DNA of 34,580 bases from contig JBAYJY010000030.1 of assembly GCA_041664945.1 (NCBI GenBank), positions 1 to 34,580 of the forward strand. Direction: 5' to 3'. Source of the stretch: JBAYJY01 sp041664945. GTDB taxonomy: Bacteria > UBP15 > UBA6099. The translations under genes and the position numbers were made by a program. The first letter of the stretch is position 1; every line of letters starts with the position of its first letter. This document shows positions 7,409 to 15,319 of the stretch, in pieces. The notes below the pieces were generated by a model. The model worked only from the letters and a program-made list of their open reading frames with translations, did no database searches and was not told the origin of the DNA.

Positions 7409-8935
7409 ATGGAAAAACGCAGTGAAAAAAGTATTGAAGCTAACAAGTTGAATTTGGTCGCCAGCACGGTGTTGGAAAAAGTTCCGACAGGCGTCAGCGG
7501 ACTGGATGAAATTCTGCACGGGGGGCTCCCCAGCGGCCGCTGCACCATCGTTGCCGGCGGGCCCGGAACGGGCAAGAGCATCCTTGGGCTGGAGTTTTTG
7601 GCCTTCAGGGCGCAGAACAACATCCCGGGCATCTTCGTTACGTTTGAAGAACGAGCAGACGCCCTGCGCAAAAATGCGATGACGTTCGGCATAGACCTTG
7701 GAGCGCTCGAAAAAAGCGGCGGCCTTTTCATAATGGACGCGCGCCCGAATCCGGAAGCGGTGGTGTCCGGGGATTTCGACCTCAAGGGAATGCTGGCGAT
7801 AATAGGCGGAAAAGCCGCCAAGATGGGCGCCCGGCAAATCGTTTTCGACGCGATAGACGTGCTGCTTAATCTTTACAGCGACCCGATACGCGAACGGAAT
7901 GAAATGTACATGCTGCACAACTGGCTGCTCGACCATGAGTTCACGTCTTTGATCACCGTAAAGAACGAGGGAAATTCGTACAACCAGCATTCCTATCTGG
8001 ATTTCATGATGGACTGCGTGATCTTAATGAACGCAAGGCAGCTCGAGCAGGTCACAACACGCCGAATCCGGGTGGTGAAGTACCGCGGGTCGTCGTACAG
8101 CAGCAACGAGCATCCGTTCATTTTCAAGAACGGCCTTCGGGTCATTCCGCTGTCATCGGTGTTGCTTTCCCGCACGCCCACCATGAAACACGTGACAACC
8201 GGCAGCAAGAAACTGGACGCGATGCTGAACGGCGGATACATGAAAAGCACGAGCATACTCCTCGCGGGCCAGTCGGGCACGGGGAAAACCACGGCGGCGT
8301 GCATGTTCACGAAGAGCGCATGTGAGCGGAAAGAAAAAGTTCTTTACGTCAGTTATGAGGAATCTCAGGAAGCGATTGTGACCAACATGCGCAGCACGGG
8401 AATAGACCTGACGCCCGCGCTGAAGTCGGGCATTCTGCGATTCCTGAACTTCATGCCCGAATCAAGGGCGGCTGATGAGCACCTTGTGGATACGATAGAC
8501 GCCATTGACGCGTTCAAGCCCGCGCATGTCGTGGTTGACGCTATTTCGGCATGTGGCCGAATGGGAACGACGCAAACGGCTTTTGAGTTCGTAACGCGCC
8601 TCATAAACGCCTGCAAAGAGCGGGGCAGCACCCTTATACTCCTAAACCAACTCGACCGGTCGGACGAAAGCTCGGGAGATGTAAGCGGCATAGGCATATC
8701 ATCGTTGATAGACACGGCGTTGTTGATGCAGTACAGACGGACTCCAGAGCAGACACAACGCATTATAGAAATAGTGAAAGCCCGCGGGTCCATGCACTCG
8801 AACAAAATCAAGGATTTTATCATCACTGAAAAAGGCATAGAGATAGGCGGCAAATTGCGCGGCAAGGTGAAACCGCCGGCAGGAGCCGGGCGGGCGGCCA
8901 GCGCCAAAAAGAACGTGAAGGGAGTTCGTAAATGA
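7409..8935 (+). CDS. kaiC: KaiC-type double-domain ATPase/kinase
   Basis: A 508-residue protein with two RecA-like domains, close to the roughly 519 of cyanobacterial KaiC. CI: Walker A GGPGTGKS (residues 50-57), catalytic glutamates in VTFEE (80-81). CII: Walker A GQSGTGKT (287-294), catalytic glutamates in VSYEE (317-318). The phosphosite segment reads GISSLIDT, so by eye the classical Ser431-Thr432 pair is Ser-Ser (431-432) here. A Lys/Ala-rich tail replaces the cyanobacterial one. GGGAG lies about 8 bp upstream of the start. First gene of an operon with kaiB, a histidine kinase and a response regulator, with overlapping stop/start codons. Outside cyanobacteria, KaiBC pairs have been linked to stress fitness rather than proven clocks. 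KaiA is not in the window. It is preceded by promoter module copy 1 and element B. Confidence 0.93.
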   Translation: MEKRSEKSIEANKLNLVASTVLEKVPTGVSGLDEILHGGLPSGRCTIVAGGPGTGKSILGLEFLAFRAQNNIPGIFVTFEERADALRKNAMTFGIDLGALEKSGGLFIMDARPNPEAVVSGDFDLKGMLAIIGGKAAKMGARQIVFDAIDVLLNLYSDPIRERNEMYMLHNWLLDHEFTSLITVKNEGNSYNQHSYLDFMMDCVILMNARQLEQVTTRRIRVVKYRGSSYSSNEHPFIFKNGLRVIPLSSVLLSRTPTMKHVTTGSKKLDAMLNGGYMKSTSILLAGQSGTGKTTAACMFTKSACERKEKVLYVSYEESQEAIVTNMRSTGIDLTPALKSGILRFLNFMPESRAADEHLVDTIDAIDAFKPAHVVVDAISACGRMGTTQTAFEFVTRLINACKERGSTLILLNQLDRSDESSGDVSGIGISSLIDTALLMQYRRTPEQTQRIIEIVKARGSMHSNKIKDFIITEKGIEIGGKLRGKVKPPAGAGRAASAKKNVKGVRK

Positions 8936-9243
8936 GCGGTGTGAATAAGAAAAATGTGGGACAGCCCTGCTATTTCTTCCTGCTCTTTGTCGCCGGGGAT
9001 GAGCCCAATTCAACGCTTGCGCAAACTAATCTTTCGCTTATCTGCAACAAGCATCTTGCCGGCCGGTTCAACATAGAAATCGTGGATGTCATAGAAGATT
9101 TTTCAACTGCAATTGATTACGGAGTAATAGTCACGCCCACGCTGATTCTGATGAAACCCGAACCGCGCGTTACTATATTCGGCAACCTGAACGACGCTAA
9201 AAAAGTTTTGGCGGCGCTTCGCCTGAAAGAGGAAACGCTTTGA
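8932..9243 (+). CDS. kaiB: KaiB-family thioredoxin-like protein
   Basis: A 103-residue protein with the KaiB pattern: LFVAGDEPNSTLAQTNL in the first strand/helix, then IEIVDVIEDFSTAIDYGVIV, the cis-Pro turn TPTLIL, and IFGNLNDAKKVLAALRL. KaiB binds the CI ring of KaiC and, in cyanobacteria, competes with the sensor kinase SasA. The start overlaps the kaiC stop (ATGA), implying translational coupling and matched synthesis. The first 12 residues are charged and extra relative to minimal KaiB. The next gene, a histidine kinase, overlaps its stop in turn, so the operon order kaiC-kaiB-kinase suggests the kinase is the output partner. Confidence 0.9.
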   Translation: MSGVNKKNVGQPCYFFLLFVAGDEPNSTLAQTNLSLICNKHLAGRFNIEIVDVIEDFSTAIDYGVIVTPTLILMKPEPRVTIFGNLNDAKKVLAALRLKEETL

Positions 9244-10829
9244 GCGGCGCGAATGATTTGACTTACGAGCAGCTTTCCGCGCGTCTGAAGGAAATGGATG
9301 CGCTGTTGGCCTCAATTCGCAAAGAGGAAGTTGACGCGATCATAGGCGAAAAGCGCGTCGTGCTGCTTAGCGCCGCGCGAAAATTCGAGGAGGCCATGCT
9401 GGAAAGCCGCGAGCATTTTCGCATGATCTACGACGCTTCGCCCATGGCTATAGCGCTCTTTGGCCCCGACGGGAAAATGATACACGCGAACAAAAGCTGC
9501 CTGAACCTCTTCGGAGCGCCGGACGTCGGGGATATTCTTTCCTTCGACATTCTTTCGCAAAAGCTTCTTCCCAAGGAAACCTTCGAAAGCGTACTCTCCG
9601 GCAATCCCGTGAACTATCAGAGCCGTTTCGACTTTGCGGATGCCGCCTCGCACGGACTAATGAACTGCTGGAAAACCGGCGTATTGTTTCTGGACATTTT
9701 CATGTCGCCTATGCTGCGGCCGGGCGAAAAGACTGTGAGCGGCTATTTGGTGAAGATTCTCGACATAACAACGCACAGACTGGCCATGGACCATGTAACT
9801 TTTCAGGCAAGACTGTTGGAAAGCGTTGATGAGGCCGTTGTGGCCACGGGCATGGACGACCGTATCACCTATTGGGGCAGAGGCGCTGAAAAGATGTTTG
9901 GCAATTCCGAACAGGAGATGATCGGGAGCCACGTGGGAGACTTGTTTTTCAGCAAGGGGCTTTTTGAAGACATGGTCATACAAAGCGAGGAAAAAGCCGC
10001 CGCCGAATACGCGAAGCTGCGGTCGGACGGCTCGGTTTTGTGGCTTAGCACGACATTGTCGCTGATAAAAAATTCAGAAGGAAATATCGAGGGCATAGTA
10101 GGCGTTCTGCGCGACATCACCCATCGCAAAATGGCGGAGGAAGCGCTGAAGGACAGGGAAAAGCAACTTGAAATGCTGTATCAGAAACACATCATATCGC
10201 TGGAAGATGAGCGGAAGAGACTGTCCCGCGAACTACATGACTCGCTCGGCCAGAAGATTATTTCCATGCAACTTGAGATCGAATGGCTGAAAAACCATAA
10301 ATCCGAGAACGCAGTCGAAGATGTATATAAGAATCTGCTTGGGATTACAGTGGACACATCCGAGGAACTGCATCATATTTGTCTGGGACTGCGTCCATTA
10401 ATCATGGACAGAATCGGTTTTAATGCCGCGATAAAATCGTTGCTTCTTGAATTCGAAACAAACTGTGATGTTGCGATAGAATCGAGGATAATGCCTGTTG
10501 ATGAAACCCGCATAAGTCCCGACGCCGCAATAAATTCATACAGAATCCTTCAGGAGTCGCTTACAAATGTTGTTCGGCATTCAAACTCCAAGAAGGCATT
10601 TGTTTCTTTACAGGAAGAAGGTTCGGAGCTTGTGCTGGAAGTGAAGGACGAAGGGCGCGGGTTGCCTGAATGCAAATTGCCAAATAGTTATAATTTCGGT
10701 ATACTTGGAATGAGAGAAAGAGCAAAAATGTCCGGCGGCCATTTTGAAATAAATTCAACGCCCGAAAAAGGAACTTGCATCAAGGTTTCTATTCCTATCA
10801 GAAAGCCGGATGGGGAGGCAAACGTATGA
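9240..10829 (+). CDS. PAS-PAS histidine kinase (NarL/DesK-type, HisKA_3)
   Basis: A 529-residue cytoplasmic sensor kinase with no membrane segment. An N-terminal coil (1-55, with KEEVDAIIGEKRVVLL) is of the type often found in kinases beside KaiC. It is followed by PAS domains at about 58-180 and 188-300, a dimerisation/phosphoacceptor helix with His333 in RLSRELHDSLGQK, and an ATPase domain (DEGRGLPE, GILGMRERAKMSGG). The start is TTG, overlapping the kaiB stop (TTGA), with GAGGAAA upstream. The stop overlaps the start of the regulator gene (ATGA). It should phosphorylate the adjacent NarL-type regulator. By position it is the likely reader of KaiBC state; the PAS domains may add a redox or small-molecule input. 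Confidence 0.9.
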   Translation: MSGANDLTYEQLSARLKEMDALLASIRKEEVDAIIGEKRVVLLSAARKFEEAMLESREHFRMIYDASPMAIALFGPDGKMIHANKSCLNLFGAPDVGDILSFDILSQKLLPKETFESVLSGNPVNYQSRFDFADAASHGLMNCWKTGVLFLDIFMSPMLRPGEKTVSGYLVKILDITTHRLAMDHVTFQARLLESVDEAVVATGMDDRITYWGRGAEKMFGNSEQEMIGSHVGDLFFSKGLFEDMVIQSEEKAAAEYAKLRSDGSVLWLSTTLSLIKNSEGNIEGIVGVLRDITHRKMAEEALKDREKQLEMLYQKHIISLEDERKRLSRELHDSLGQKIISMQLEIEWLKNHKSENAVEDVYKNLLGITVDTSEELHHICLGLRPLIMDRIGFNAAIKSLLLEFETNCDVAIESRIMPVDETRISPDAAINSYRILQESLTNVVRHSNSKKAFVSLQEEGSELVLEVKDEGRGLPECKLPNSYNFGILGMRERAKMSGGHFEINSTPEKGTCIKVSIPIRKPDGEANV

Positions 10830-11470
10830 TAAGAATAATTGTTGCGGACGACCATGGCGTCGTGCGCGCCGGAATCTGCCGGCTGTTGGCGGCGGAGAAA
10901 GATATGGAAATCGTGGGCGAAGCCTCGGATGGGCGTGAGGCTGTCGAAATGTGCAAAAAGCTTAAACCGGACGTGGCCGTGATGGATTACGACATGCCTG
11001 ATATCGACGGCTTGGAAGCCACGCGGCAGATTGTCGAATTGAAACTTGGCACGAAGATAATGATACTGACAATATTTGATAATAAGGAATTTGCGCTCAG
11101 TTTCATTAAAAGCGGCGCATCAGGATACCTGTGCAAGAAGATCACGGCCATGGAATTGACCACGGCGGTAAGGAAGATAGCCGCCGGCGATATTTATTTT
11201 TCAGCTTCGTTTAAAGATCCGGAAGCGTCGCGTGATACCGTTTCCGGAAAAAAGGATTTGATTGCAAAGCTTTCAAATCGGGAATATCAGATATTCATCA
11301 GAATGGCTCGCGGCATGACAATGGGCGAAGTGGCCGACGACCTGAATGTCTCTTACAGCACCGTGAAAACATTCAAGTATCGCATTATGGAGAAACTCGA
11401 CCTGAAAAAAGATTCGGACATGACGTTCTATGCGATAAATAAAGGATTAATTGAGAGAGACATTAATTAG
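10826..11470 (+). CDS. NarL/FixJ-type response regulator
   Basis: A 214-residue regulator. The receiver has the acidic pair DD (8-9), phosphoacceptor Asp54 (VAVMDYDMPDIDG) and a Lys in YLCKKI. A LuxR-type helix-turn-helix at about 150-205 contains LSNREYQIFIRMARGMTMGEVADDL and VSYSTVKTFKYRIMEKL. I start it at 10826, where ATGA overlaps the kinase stop and GGGGAGG precedes. A longer in-frame start at 10775 lies inside the kinase gene without a ribosome site. It is the fourth gene of the KaiBC operon. A factor like this could bind the TAGCC-N5-GGCTA dyad found in the seven promoter modules, since NarL-family regulators bind such inverted repeats. That link is inference. Confidence 0.9.
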   Translation: MIRIIVADDHGVVRAGICRLLAAEKDMEIVGEASDGREAVEMCKKLKPDVAVMDYDMPDIDGLEATRQIVELKLGTKIMILTIFDNKEFALSFIKSGASGYLCKKITAMELTTAVRKIAAGDIYFSASFKDPEASRDTVSGKKDLIAKLSNREYQIFIRMARGMTMGEVADDLNVSYSTVKTFKYRIMEKLDLKKDSDMTFYAINKGLIERDIN

Positions 11471-11592
11471 CATTATCATCCAGCGAATTCAATTTCTTCA
11501 GCGTGTTTTTTGAATATTTTTATAAGACGATATATTGTCGCCTGTCTGTCATCCCGGCGCGCTGAAATCCATGGAACATATACATTGTTCCT

Positions 11593-11690
11593 TTAACCCA
11601 AATGGTTACAAAAAATAAACGTAAAAGTTAATAAAGAATGCTTTTTCGCCGATAGTTCCGGCATTTTAAATCCGATATCATTGAATCAGA
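11593..11690 (+). promoter_or_regulatory. Conserved sigma-28-like promoter module, copy 2
   Basis: Dyad TAACC-CAAAT-GGTTA at 11594-11608 (both arms changed, symmetry kept), A-rich tract, GTTAATAAAGAATGC, and GCCGATAG at 11648-11655 (54 bp from dyad start). ATATCATTG begins at 11675, 27 bp after the start of GCCGATAG. Upstream of the receiver-like gene at 11904, with a palindromic repeat in between. Confidence 0.75.
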
Positions 11691-11711
11691 ATCCGCCGTT
11701 AGGATTTGGGC

Positions 11712-11831
11712 GCAATGGCTCAGAGTGGATGAGATGCAAGGCAGCAGGCGTATTTTTGCAGTGAATAGAACTTGAGTTCATGAACAAAAAAATGCGCCGA
11801 TAACGAAGCAGATCGCCGCTCTGAACATTGC
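11712..11831. repeat. REP-like 120-bp palindromic repeat
   Basis: Outer arms GCAATGGCTCAGAGTGG and CCGCTCTGAACATTGC are inverted repeats with few mismatches. Inner arms GGCGTATTTTTG and CAAAAAAATGCGCC pair as well, and the centre is the perfect palindrome GAACTTGAGTTC. This layout is that of a REP/MITE-like intergenic element. Only one copy is in this window. It lies between promoter module copy 2 and its gene, so it would be in the transcript leader. Confidence 0.65.
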
Positions 11832-11863
11832 CCCGGATTCGACATCCTATTGGCGAATCCGGG
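11832..11863 (+). other. Strong hairpin in the leader of the receiver-like gene
   Basis: Perfect 10-bp stem CCCGGATTCG/CGAATCCGGG with a 12-nt loop and no T-run after it. It adjoins the palindromic repeat and ends 40 bp before the start codon at 11904. It may slow or insulate transcription; no terminator features. Confidence 0.55.
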
Positions 11864-11903
11864 TTGAATCAAAAGAATAACAGCAAAGAAAGGAGGGGAT
11901 CAT

Positions 11904-12344
11904 ATGGCTGCCGTTTTAAGCCCTTCAATAAAAGTGATTATCGTGGAAGAACGGAATCAGGCGCGGGAAAGAATCGCGGAACTTCTCACCGGAGAAAAAA
12001 ACATCGATTTGGTTAAACAGGTGTCTTCTTATTCCGAATTACAGGCGGCGCTGGAAGAGACTAAGGCGGATCTTGTTCTCGGGGATTATTTTGAGTTCAA
12101 TAAGTTTTGCGATGACAAATGGATGTCGATCAGCGAATTATATCCGGATACGAATATTCTTCTTTACTCGGATGAAGACGGCCAATTAGATCGCATAAAG
12201 GTGGGATGTCTCGAAGAGCAGAGGATTTTCGATGTGCGGCGCATTCAGCATGAAGTGAAAAATTTCATCAAAAAACGAAGCCATGAGAAAAAAGAGGCGA
12301 AAGTTACAAATAACGATCATCACAAAATCACGGAGATTGTATAA
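11904..12344 (+). CDS. Receiver-like protein, atypical (paralogue of 21950)
   Basis: A 146-residue stand-alone protein with a receiver-like beginning (IKVIIVEERNQARERIAELL) and a third strand ending in an Asp (ADLVLGD, D61) followed by the unusual YFEFNKF. The first acidic pair is Glu-Glu instead of Asp-Asp, and the conserved Lys of receivers is not seen (the region reads EEQRIFDVRRIQ). Canonical Mg-dependent phosphorylation is therefore doubtful. A basic tail follows residue 125. AGGAGGGG precedes the start. Its paralogue at 21950 shares FEFNKF and EQRIFDVR-IQ-EVK, and both genes follow a copy of the same promoter module. It may act as an adaptor or decoy for a kinase. There is no DNA-binding domain. 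Confidence 0.7.
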   Translation: MAAVLSPSIKVIIVEERNQARERIAELLTGEKNIDLVKQVSSYSELQAALEETKADLVLGDYFEFNKFCDDKWMSISELYPDTNILLYSDEDGQLDRIKVGCLEEQRIFDVRRIQHEVKNFIKKRSHEKKEAKVTNNDHHKITEIV

Positions 12345-12354
12345 AATCAGCGCT

Positions 12355-12450
12355 GTTAGCCAATAAGGTTATAAAAATAAAACGAAAAAGCTAATAAAGA
12401 ATGCTTTTCCGCCGATAGTTCAGCCTTCTCGAAAGTCATATTCTTTATTA
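12355..12450 (+). promoter_or_regulatory. Conserved sigma-28-like promoter module, copy 3
   Basis: Dyad TAGCC-AATAA-GGTTA at 12357-12371, A-rich tract, CTAATAAAGAATGC, and GCCGATAG at 12411-12418 (54 bp from dyad start). At the +27 position only ATAT of the downstream box is kept. It lies 70 bp upstream of the lipoprotein gene at 12489. Confidence 0.75.
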
Positions 12451-12488
12451 AGCGAAAACAGGATCAAATAACAGAGGGGGACCGCTTC

Positions 12489-13844
12489 ATGAAAACAAAC
12501 AAAATATATCTCGTGGCCGCAGGCGTCTTTCTGGCTCTCATCATAGCCGGATGCGGCGGAGGCGGCGGCAGCTCTTCAGCGCCTGCATTGACAACAATTT
12601 CAGGCACGGTATCAGCTCCTTCCGGAATAGCGTTGGGCAGACAGGCTGGACGCGAAGCCGAAGCTACAGGCCTCGTCGCTAAAGCAGGGGCAAGCGTTGA
12701 TGTTTACCTTATTGATGATACCGGAACAAAATCCGGTTCATCTATTGCGACCGGCGCGGCAAATTCTTCGGGTGTATTCAGTATAACTTTGCCTGCAAAC
12801 GTCAGCGCAGCCGGCAATCTGGTGGTATCCGCGGGCAGCGGCGTTAACCTCATGCGTTCTTTTGTCACCGGCTCTTCTGTAAATATCAATCCGCTGACAG
12901 AGCTGGTTGTGGCAAAAGTTGCGGAGAACGCGCAGCCGTTATCAAGTTTTACCACAACTGAACTGGCTAACATACTCGCTCAGGTTGAAACCGATGCGCT
13001 GGATGTGAACCTGAGCGGAGCCGGAACAATCAATGACGCAAAAACAGCATTGTACACCGCTGCAATTAAGGCGAACCTTGATAGAATGATATTGATCGGC
13101 TCCGGCAATTCGCAGGTTGACGGCTATTATGTCGGAACCGACACAAACACAAGCGACACTTGCAATATCACGCCTGATTATACTCCGGCGCCCGATTCTT
13201 TCTTTGTCACTGTCGTTAACAACAGCATAACAATCAACCATTGGGAATCTCAATTCACGGGAACTTATAACAGCTCAACAGGAGCATTTTCCGTGTCCGG
13301 CACAACAAACTACATATCCACGGATGAATTAAACAGAACATGCACGGCCAATATACCGTCCTCATGGAATGGAACGCTGGCTAACGGAGTCATATCCGGA
13401 ACATGGCAATTCACCGCATCGGCGCCCGCCGGTCAGGGTTGCCTGCTTCCGGCAAACGGCTGCGCTCAATCGGGAACCATGTCATTGACAAAAACAAATT
13501 ACGTCGCGCTTTCAGCGCCCGCGCTTACTACTCCGGCGAACAACGCGACAGGAGTTTCAGCAAACGCATCGCTCGCATGGAATGCGGTTGCGGGCGCTTC
13601 AGGTTATGAGGTTCAAGCTATTCCGGCAAGCTTTGGAGGCGGCGCCACGCCCTATGCCTTGACGTTAAGCGCTCCGAGCGCGTCTTTTAATCCGTCATCG
13701 TTTTCCACGCCATTAACTGCGGCGACTGTTTATCAATGGAAAGTCAGGGCGTTTCACGGCGAAGACCCGATTTCTTCATATTCGAACAGCTATTGCACGA
13801 ACTGCTCTCAATGGAGCGAGACAAGGACTTTCACAACACAATAA
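12489..13844 (+). CDS. Secreted lipoprotein with Gly-rich anchor and fibronectin-III-like C-terminus
   Basis: A 451-residue protein with lipobox LIIAGC (acylated Cys22), then a flexible GGGGGSSS linker. Residues about 35-130 look like a carboxypeptidase-regulatory-type beta sandwich (ISGTVSAPSG ... VYLIDDTGTKSGSS ... SGVFSITLPA). A Thr/Asn/Ser-rich middle (200-330) has paired cysteines. The last 110 residues (PALTTPANNATGVSANASLA and WNAVAGASGYEVQ) resemble a fibronectin type III repeat, which often mediates binding at the cell surface. GAGGGGG lies upstream of the start. It directly follows promoter module copy 3 and is probably monocistronic. Substrate or partner unknown. Confidence 0.8.
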   Translation: MKTNKIYLVAAGVFLALIIAGCGGGGGSSSAPALTTISGTVSAPSGIALGRQAGREAEATGLVAKAGASVDVYLIDDTGTKSGSSIATGAANSSGVFSITLPANVSAAGNLVVSAGSGVNLMRSFVTGSSVNINPLTELVVAKVAENAQPLSSFTTTELANILAQVETDALDVNLSGAGTINDAKTALYTAAIKANLDRMILIGSGNSQVDGYYVGTDTNTSDTCNITPDYTPAPDSFFVTVVNNSITINHWESQFTGTYNSSTGAFSVSGTTNYISTDELNRTCTANIPSSWNGTLANGVISGTWQFTASAPAGQGCLLPANGCAQSGTMSLTKTNYVALSAPALTTPANNATGVSANASLAWNAVAGASGYEVQAIPASFGGGATPYALTLSAPSASFNPSSFSTPLTAATVYQWKVRAFHGEDPISSYSNSYCTNCSQWSETRTFTTQ

Positions 13845-13860
13845 TTAATAAAGAATAAAT

Positions 13861-13980
13861 GCCCGGAAGTCCGTTGCGGGGGAAAGAGATATGTATTTAA
13901 TAGGGAATTTAGAGGGACAACCGGGCGCTGTCCGGAACGCCCCCTGTTCTGTGGCCTGGCAGGGGGCGTTTTTCCGGCGG
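13861..13980 (+). promoter_or_regulatory. Conserved hairpin leader element B, copy 2
   Basis: 13921-13980 match 7191-7250 at 57 of 60 positions. The stem CGCCCCCTG/CAGGGGGCG is kept. One difference from copy 1 (ACAGG to GCAGG) turns a T-A pair into T-G, which an RNA stem tolerates. A T-run (GTTTTTCC) follows. Upstream it shares CCGG..GTCC-GTTGCGGG with copy 1. A half box TTAATAAAGAAT at 13845-13856 precedes it. It lies 72 bp before the gene at 14053. Confidence 0.5.
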
Positions 13981-14052
13981 CATAATAAACAACTTACTGC
14001 TTTGAATGATAAGCAAAGCAAAGGGATACAAAATCGCTCAGGAGGAAATCCG

Positions 14053-14793
14053 ATGAAAAAGATTTTATTTTTAACGCTGGCGCTTTTTTCCGTAACATGC
14101 CTTGGCGCCGAAGCCGCCGTGAATGCCGGGGTAACAATGAGCAAAGCCGGGAACAGTTTCTATGTTTCAATCGGCGATTATTTTTCGGCGCCGCAGAAAG
14201 ATGTGATGTATGTCAGCGGGCAAGGCATAGCGGATGAGGAGATTCCGGTCGTATTCTATCTGGCCCGGCAGGCGAAGGTTGCGCCGGCCGCAATAATCGG
14301 CCTCCGCCGGAAAGGCTCATCATGGCAGGCGATAACAAGCCGCTACGGATTCGGGCCGGAGATATTCTACGTCCCTGTCAGCGCTAACGCCGTTGTCGGC
14401 CCGCCCTACGGGCATGCTTACGGATACTATAGAAACAATCCCCGGAAAGACTGGAAGAAGATTAAGCTCGGGGACGATGATATAATCAACCTTGTTAATC
14501 TTAAATTCATATCCGAGCATTACAAATACCCGGCCGCAACGATCATGGAAATGAGACAGAAGCACAAAGGGTTTTATGCGATCAATGATGATATAGAAAA
14601 TCAGAAGATCGCAAATAAAAAGAACGCTAAAGCAAATGCCGCTCCCGCAAACAACAAAGCAGTCGGAAAGCAATTGGAGAACAACGGGAATCCCGAGCAT
14701 TTAACAGGCACGAAGAAGCAAGTTAATAAAGTGAAGAAGTTCTATAAGAAACATAATGCGAAAGCAAAGAAGTATATCAACGATAAGGGGTGA
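14053..14793 (+). CDS. Exported protein of an uncharacterised three-member family (copy 1)
   Basis: A 246-residue protein with signal peptide MKKILFLTLALFSVTCLGAEA. The mature domain is shared with the genes at 28550 and 31495. Common motifs in order: SIGDYFSAPQKDV, DEEIPVVFYLARQA, then SRYGFGPEIFYVPV, GPPYGHAYGYY, DIINLVNLKFISEHYKYP and FYAINDDIE. The last 70 residues are a Lys/Asn-rich disordered tail. FSVTC is not a good lipobox, so a soluble periplasmic or surface protein is more likely than a lipoprotein. The start follows CAGGAGGAAATCCG; an upstream in-frame ATG at 13891 lies within element B and is not used. I recognise no known domain. This copy stands apart from the other two, which each follow an OmpA-domain gene. 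Confidence 0.8.
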   Translation: MKKILFLTLALFSVTCLGAEAAVNAGVTMSKAGNSFYVSIGDYFSAPQKDVMYVSGQGIADEEIPVVFYLARQAKVAPAAIIGLRRKGSSWQAITSRYGFGPEIFYVPVSANAVVGPPYGHAYGYYRNNPRKDWKKIKLGDDDIINLVNLKFISEHYKYPAATIMEMRQKHKGFYAINDDIENQKIANKKNAKANAAPANNKAVGKQLENNGNPEHLTGTKKQVNKVKKFYKKHNAKAKKYINDKG

Positions 14794-14926
14794 ACTTCTC
14801 GCGAAAAGCGAATGAAGATAATTTCAATATTCGCCGATCGCCCTCTTATATCACAATTGTCGTATAGCTCCAACAATCCACATGAACATGGATAAGGGTT
14901 GGCATACACATAAGGAGAAAAGCGTC

Positions 14927-15202
14927 GTGAATGAGAAGAAAAGCATCGGGAAACGTGTTGAAAAAGCCGTGAGTAAAGCAGCGGTGACGGTCGATAAGGG
15001 CGTGGTTAAGATCGCCGCGGCAAAAGGAAATGTAGCCGAAACCGCGAGAGACATTTCGAAAAGCGCGAAAAAAGCTGTCGATTTGACCCCGGAGATCGCC
15101 AAGCGCGCTTATGAACTATACGAGCAGCGAGGCCGCCTTGAGGGGCGAGCGGGGCATGACTGGAGCCAAGCGGAAAGAGAGATCCGGCAAGACGCGCAAT
15201 AG
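14927..15202 (+). CDS. LEA/YtxH-like helical protein with C-terminal DUF2934-like segment
   Basis: A 91-residue, highly charged helical protein. I start it at the GTG at 14927, preceded by AAGGAGAAAAG. That start makes the N-terminus (MNEKKSIGKRVEKAV) match the paralogues at 22378 and 22688 (KKTIG-RV). An upstream in-frame ATG at 14882 lacks a ribosome site. Residues 10-60 are Ala/Lys/Val amphipathic helix. The end (AKRAYELYEQRGRLEGRAGH then DWSQAEREI) resembles the short DUF2934 module common in small stress proteins. Such proteins are often induced by osmotic or stationary stress. A weak GCCGATCG box lies at 14833, but the rest of the promoter module is missing. Confidence 0.7.
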   Translation: MNEKKSIGKRVEKAVSKAAVTVDKGVVKIAAAKGNVAETARDISKSAKKAVDLTPEIAKRAYELYEQRGRLEGRAGHDWSQAEREIRQDAQ

Positions 15203-15319
15203 CTGGCAAATCTGAACAAAAGTTTGCAGACTCTCTTGCGAGCCCTGTCACTTTTGATCAGCCCCAATTAAGATCGGGCGAATCTTATATTTTTCGACCC
15301 TGATGGAGGAAAGCATAAC

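Noticed and set aside
10775..10825. Extended start of the response regulator inside the kinase gene
   Set aside because: GGGGAGG and the ATGA overlap favour the start at 10826; the extension does not look like a receiver N-terminus.
11795..11802. GCCGATAA, a perfect sigma-28 -10, inside the palindromic repeat
   Set aside because: It is part of the inverted-repeat arm and has no TAA at the correct distance.
13845..13856. TTAATAAAGAAT resembling the conserved promoter block
   Set aside because: No GCCGATAG or dyad at the required distances, so it is not counted as a module copy.
14833..14840. GCCGATCG resembling the -10 box upstream of 14927
   Set aside because: The dyad and the AAGAATGC block are missing; only ATATCA lies downstream, at a different spacing.
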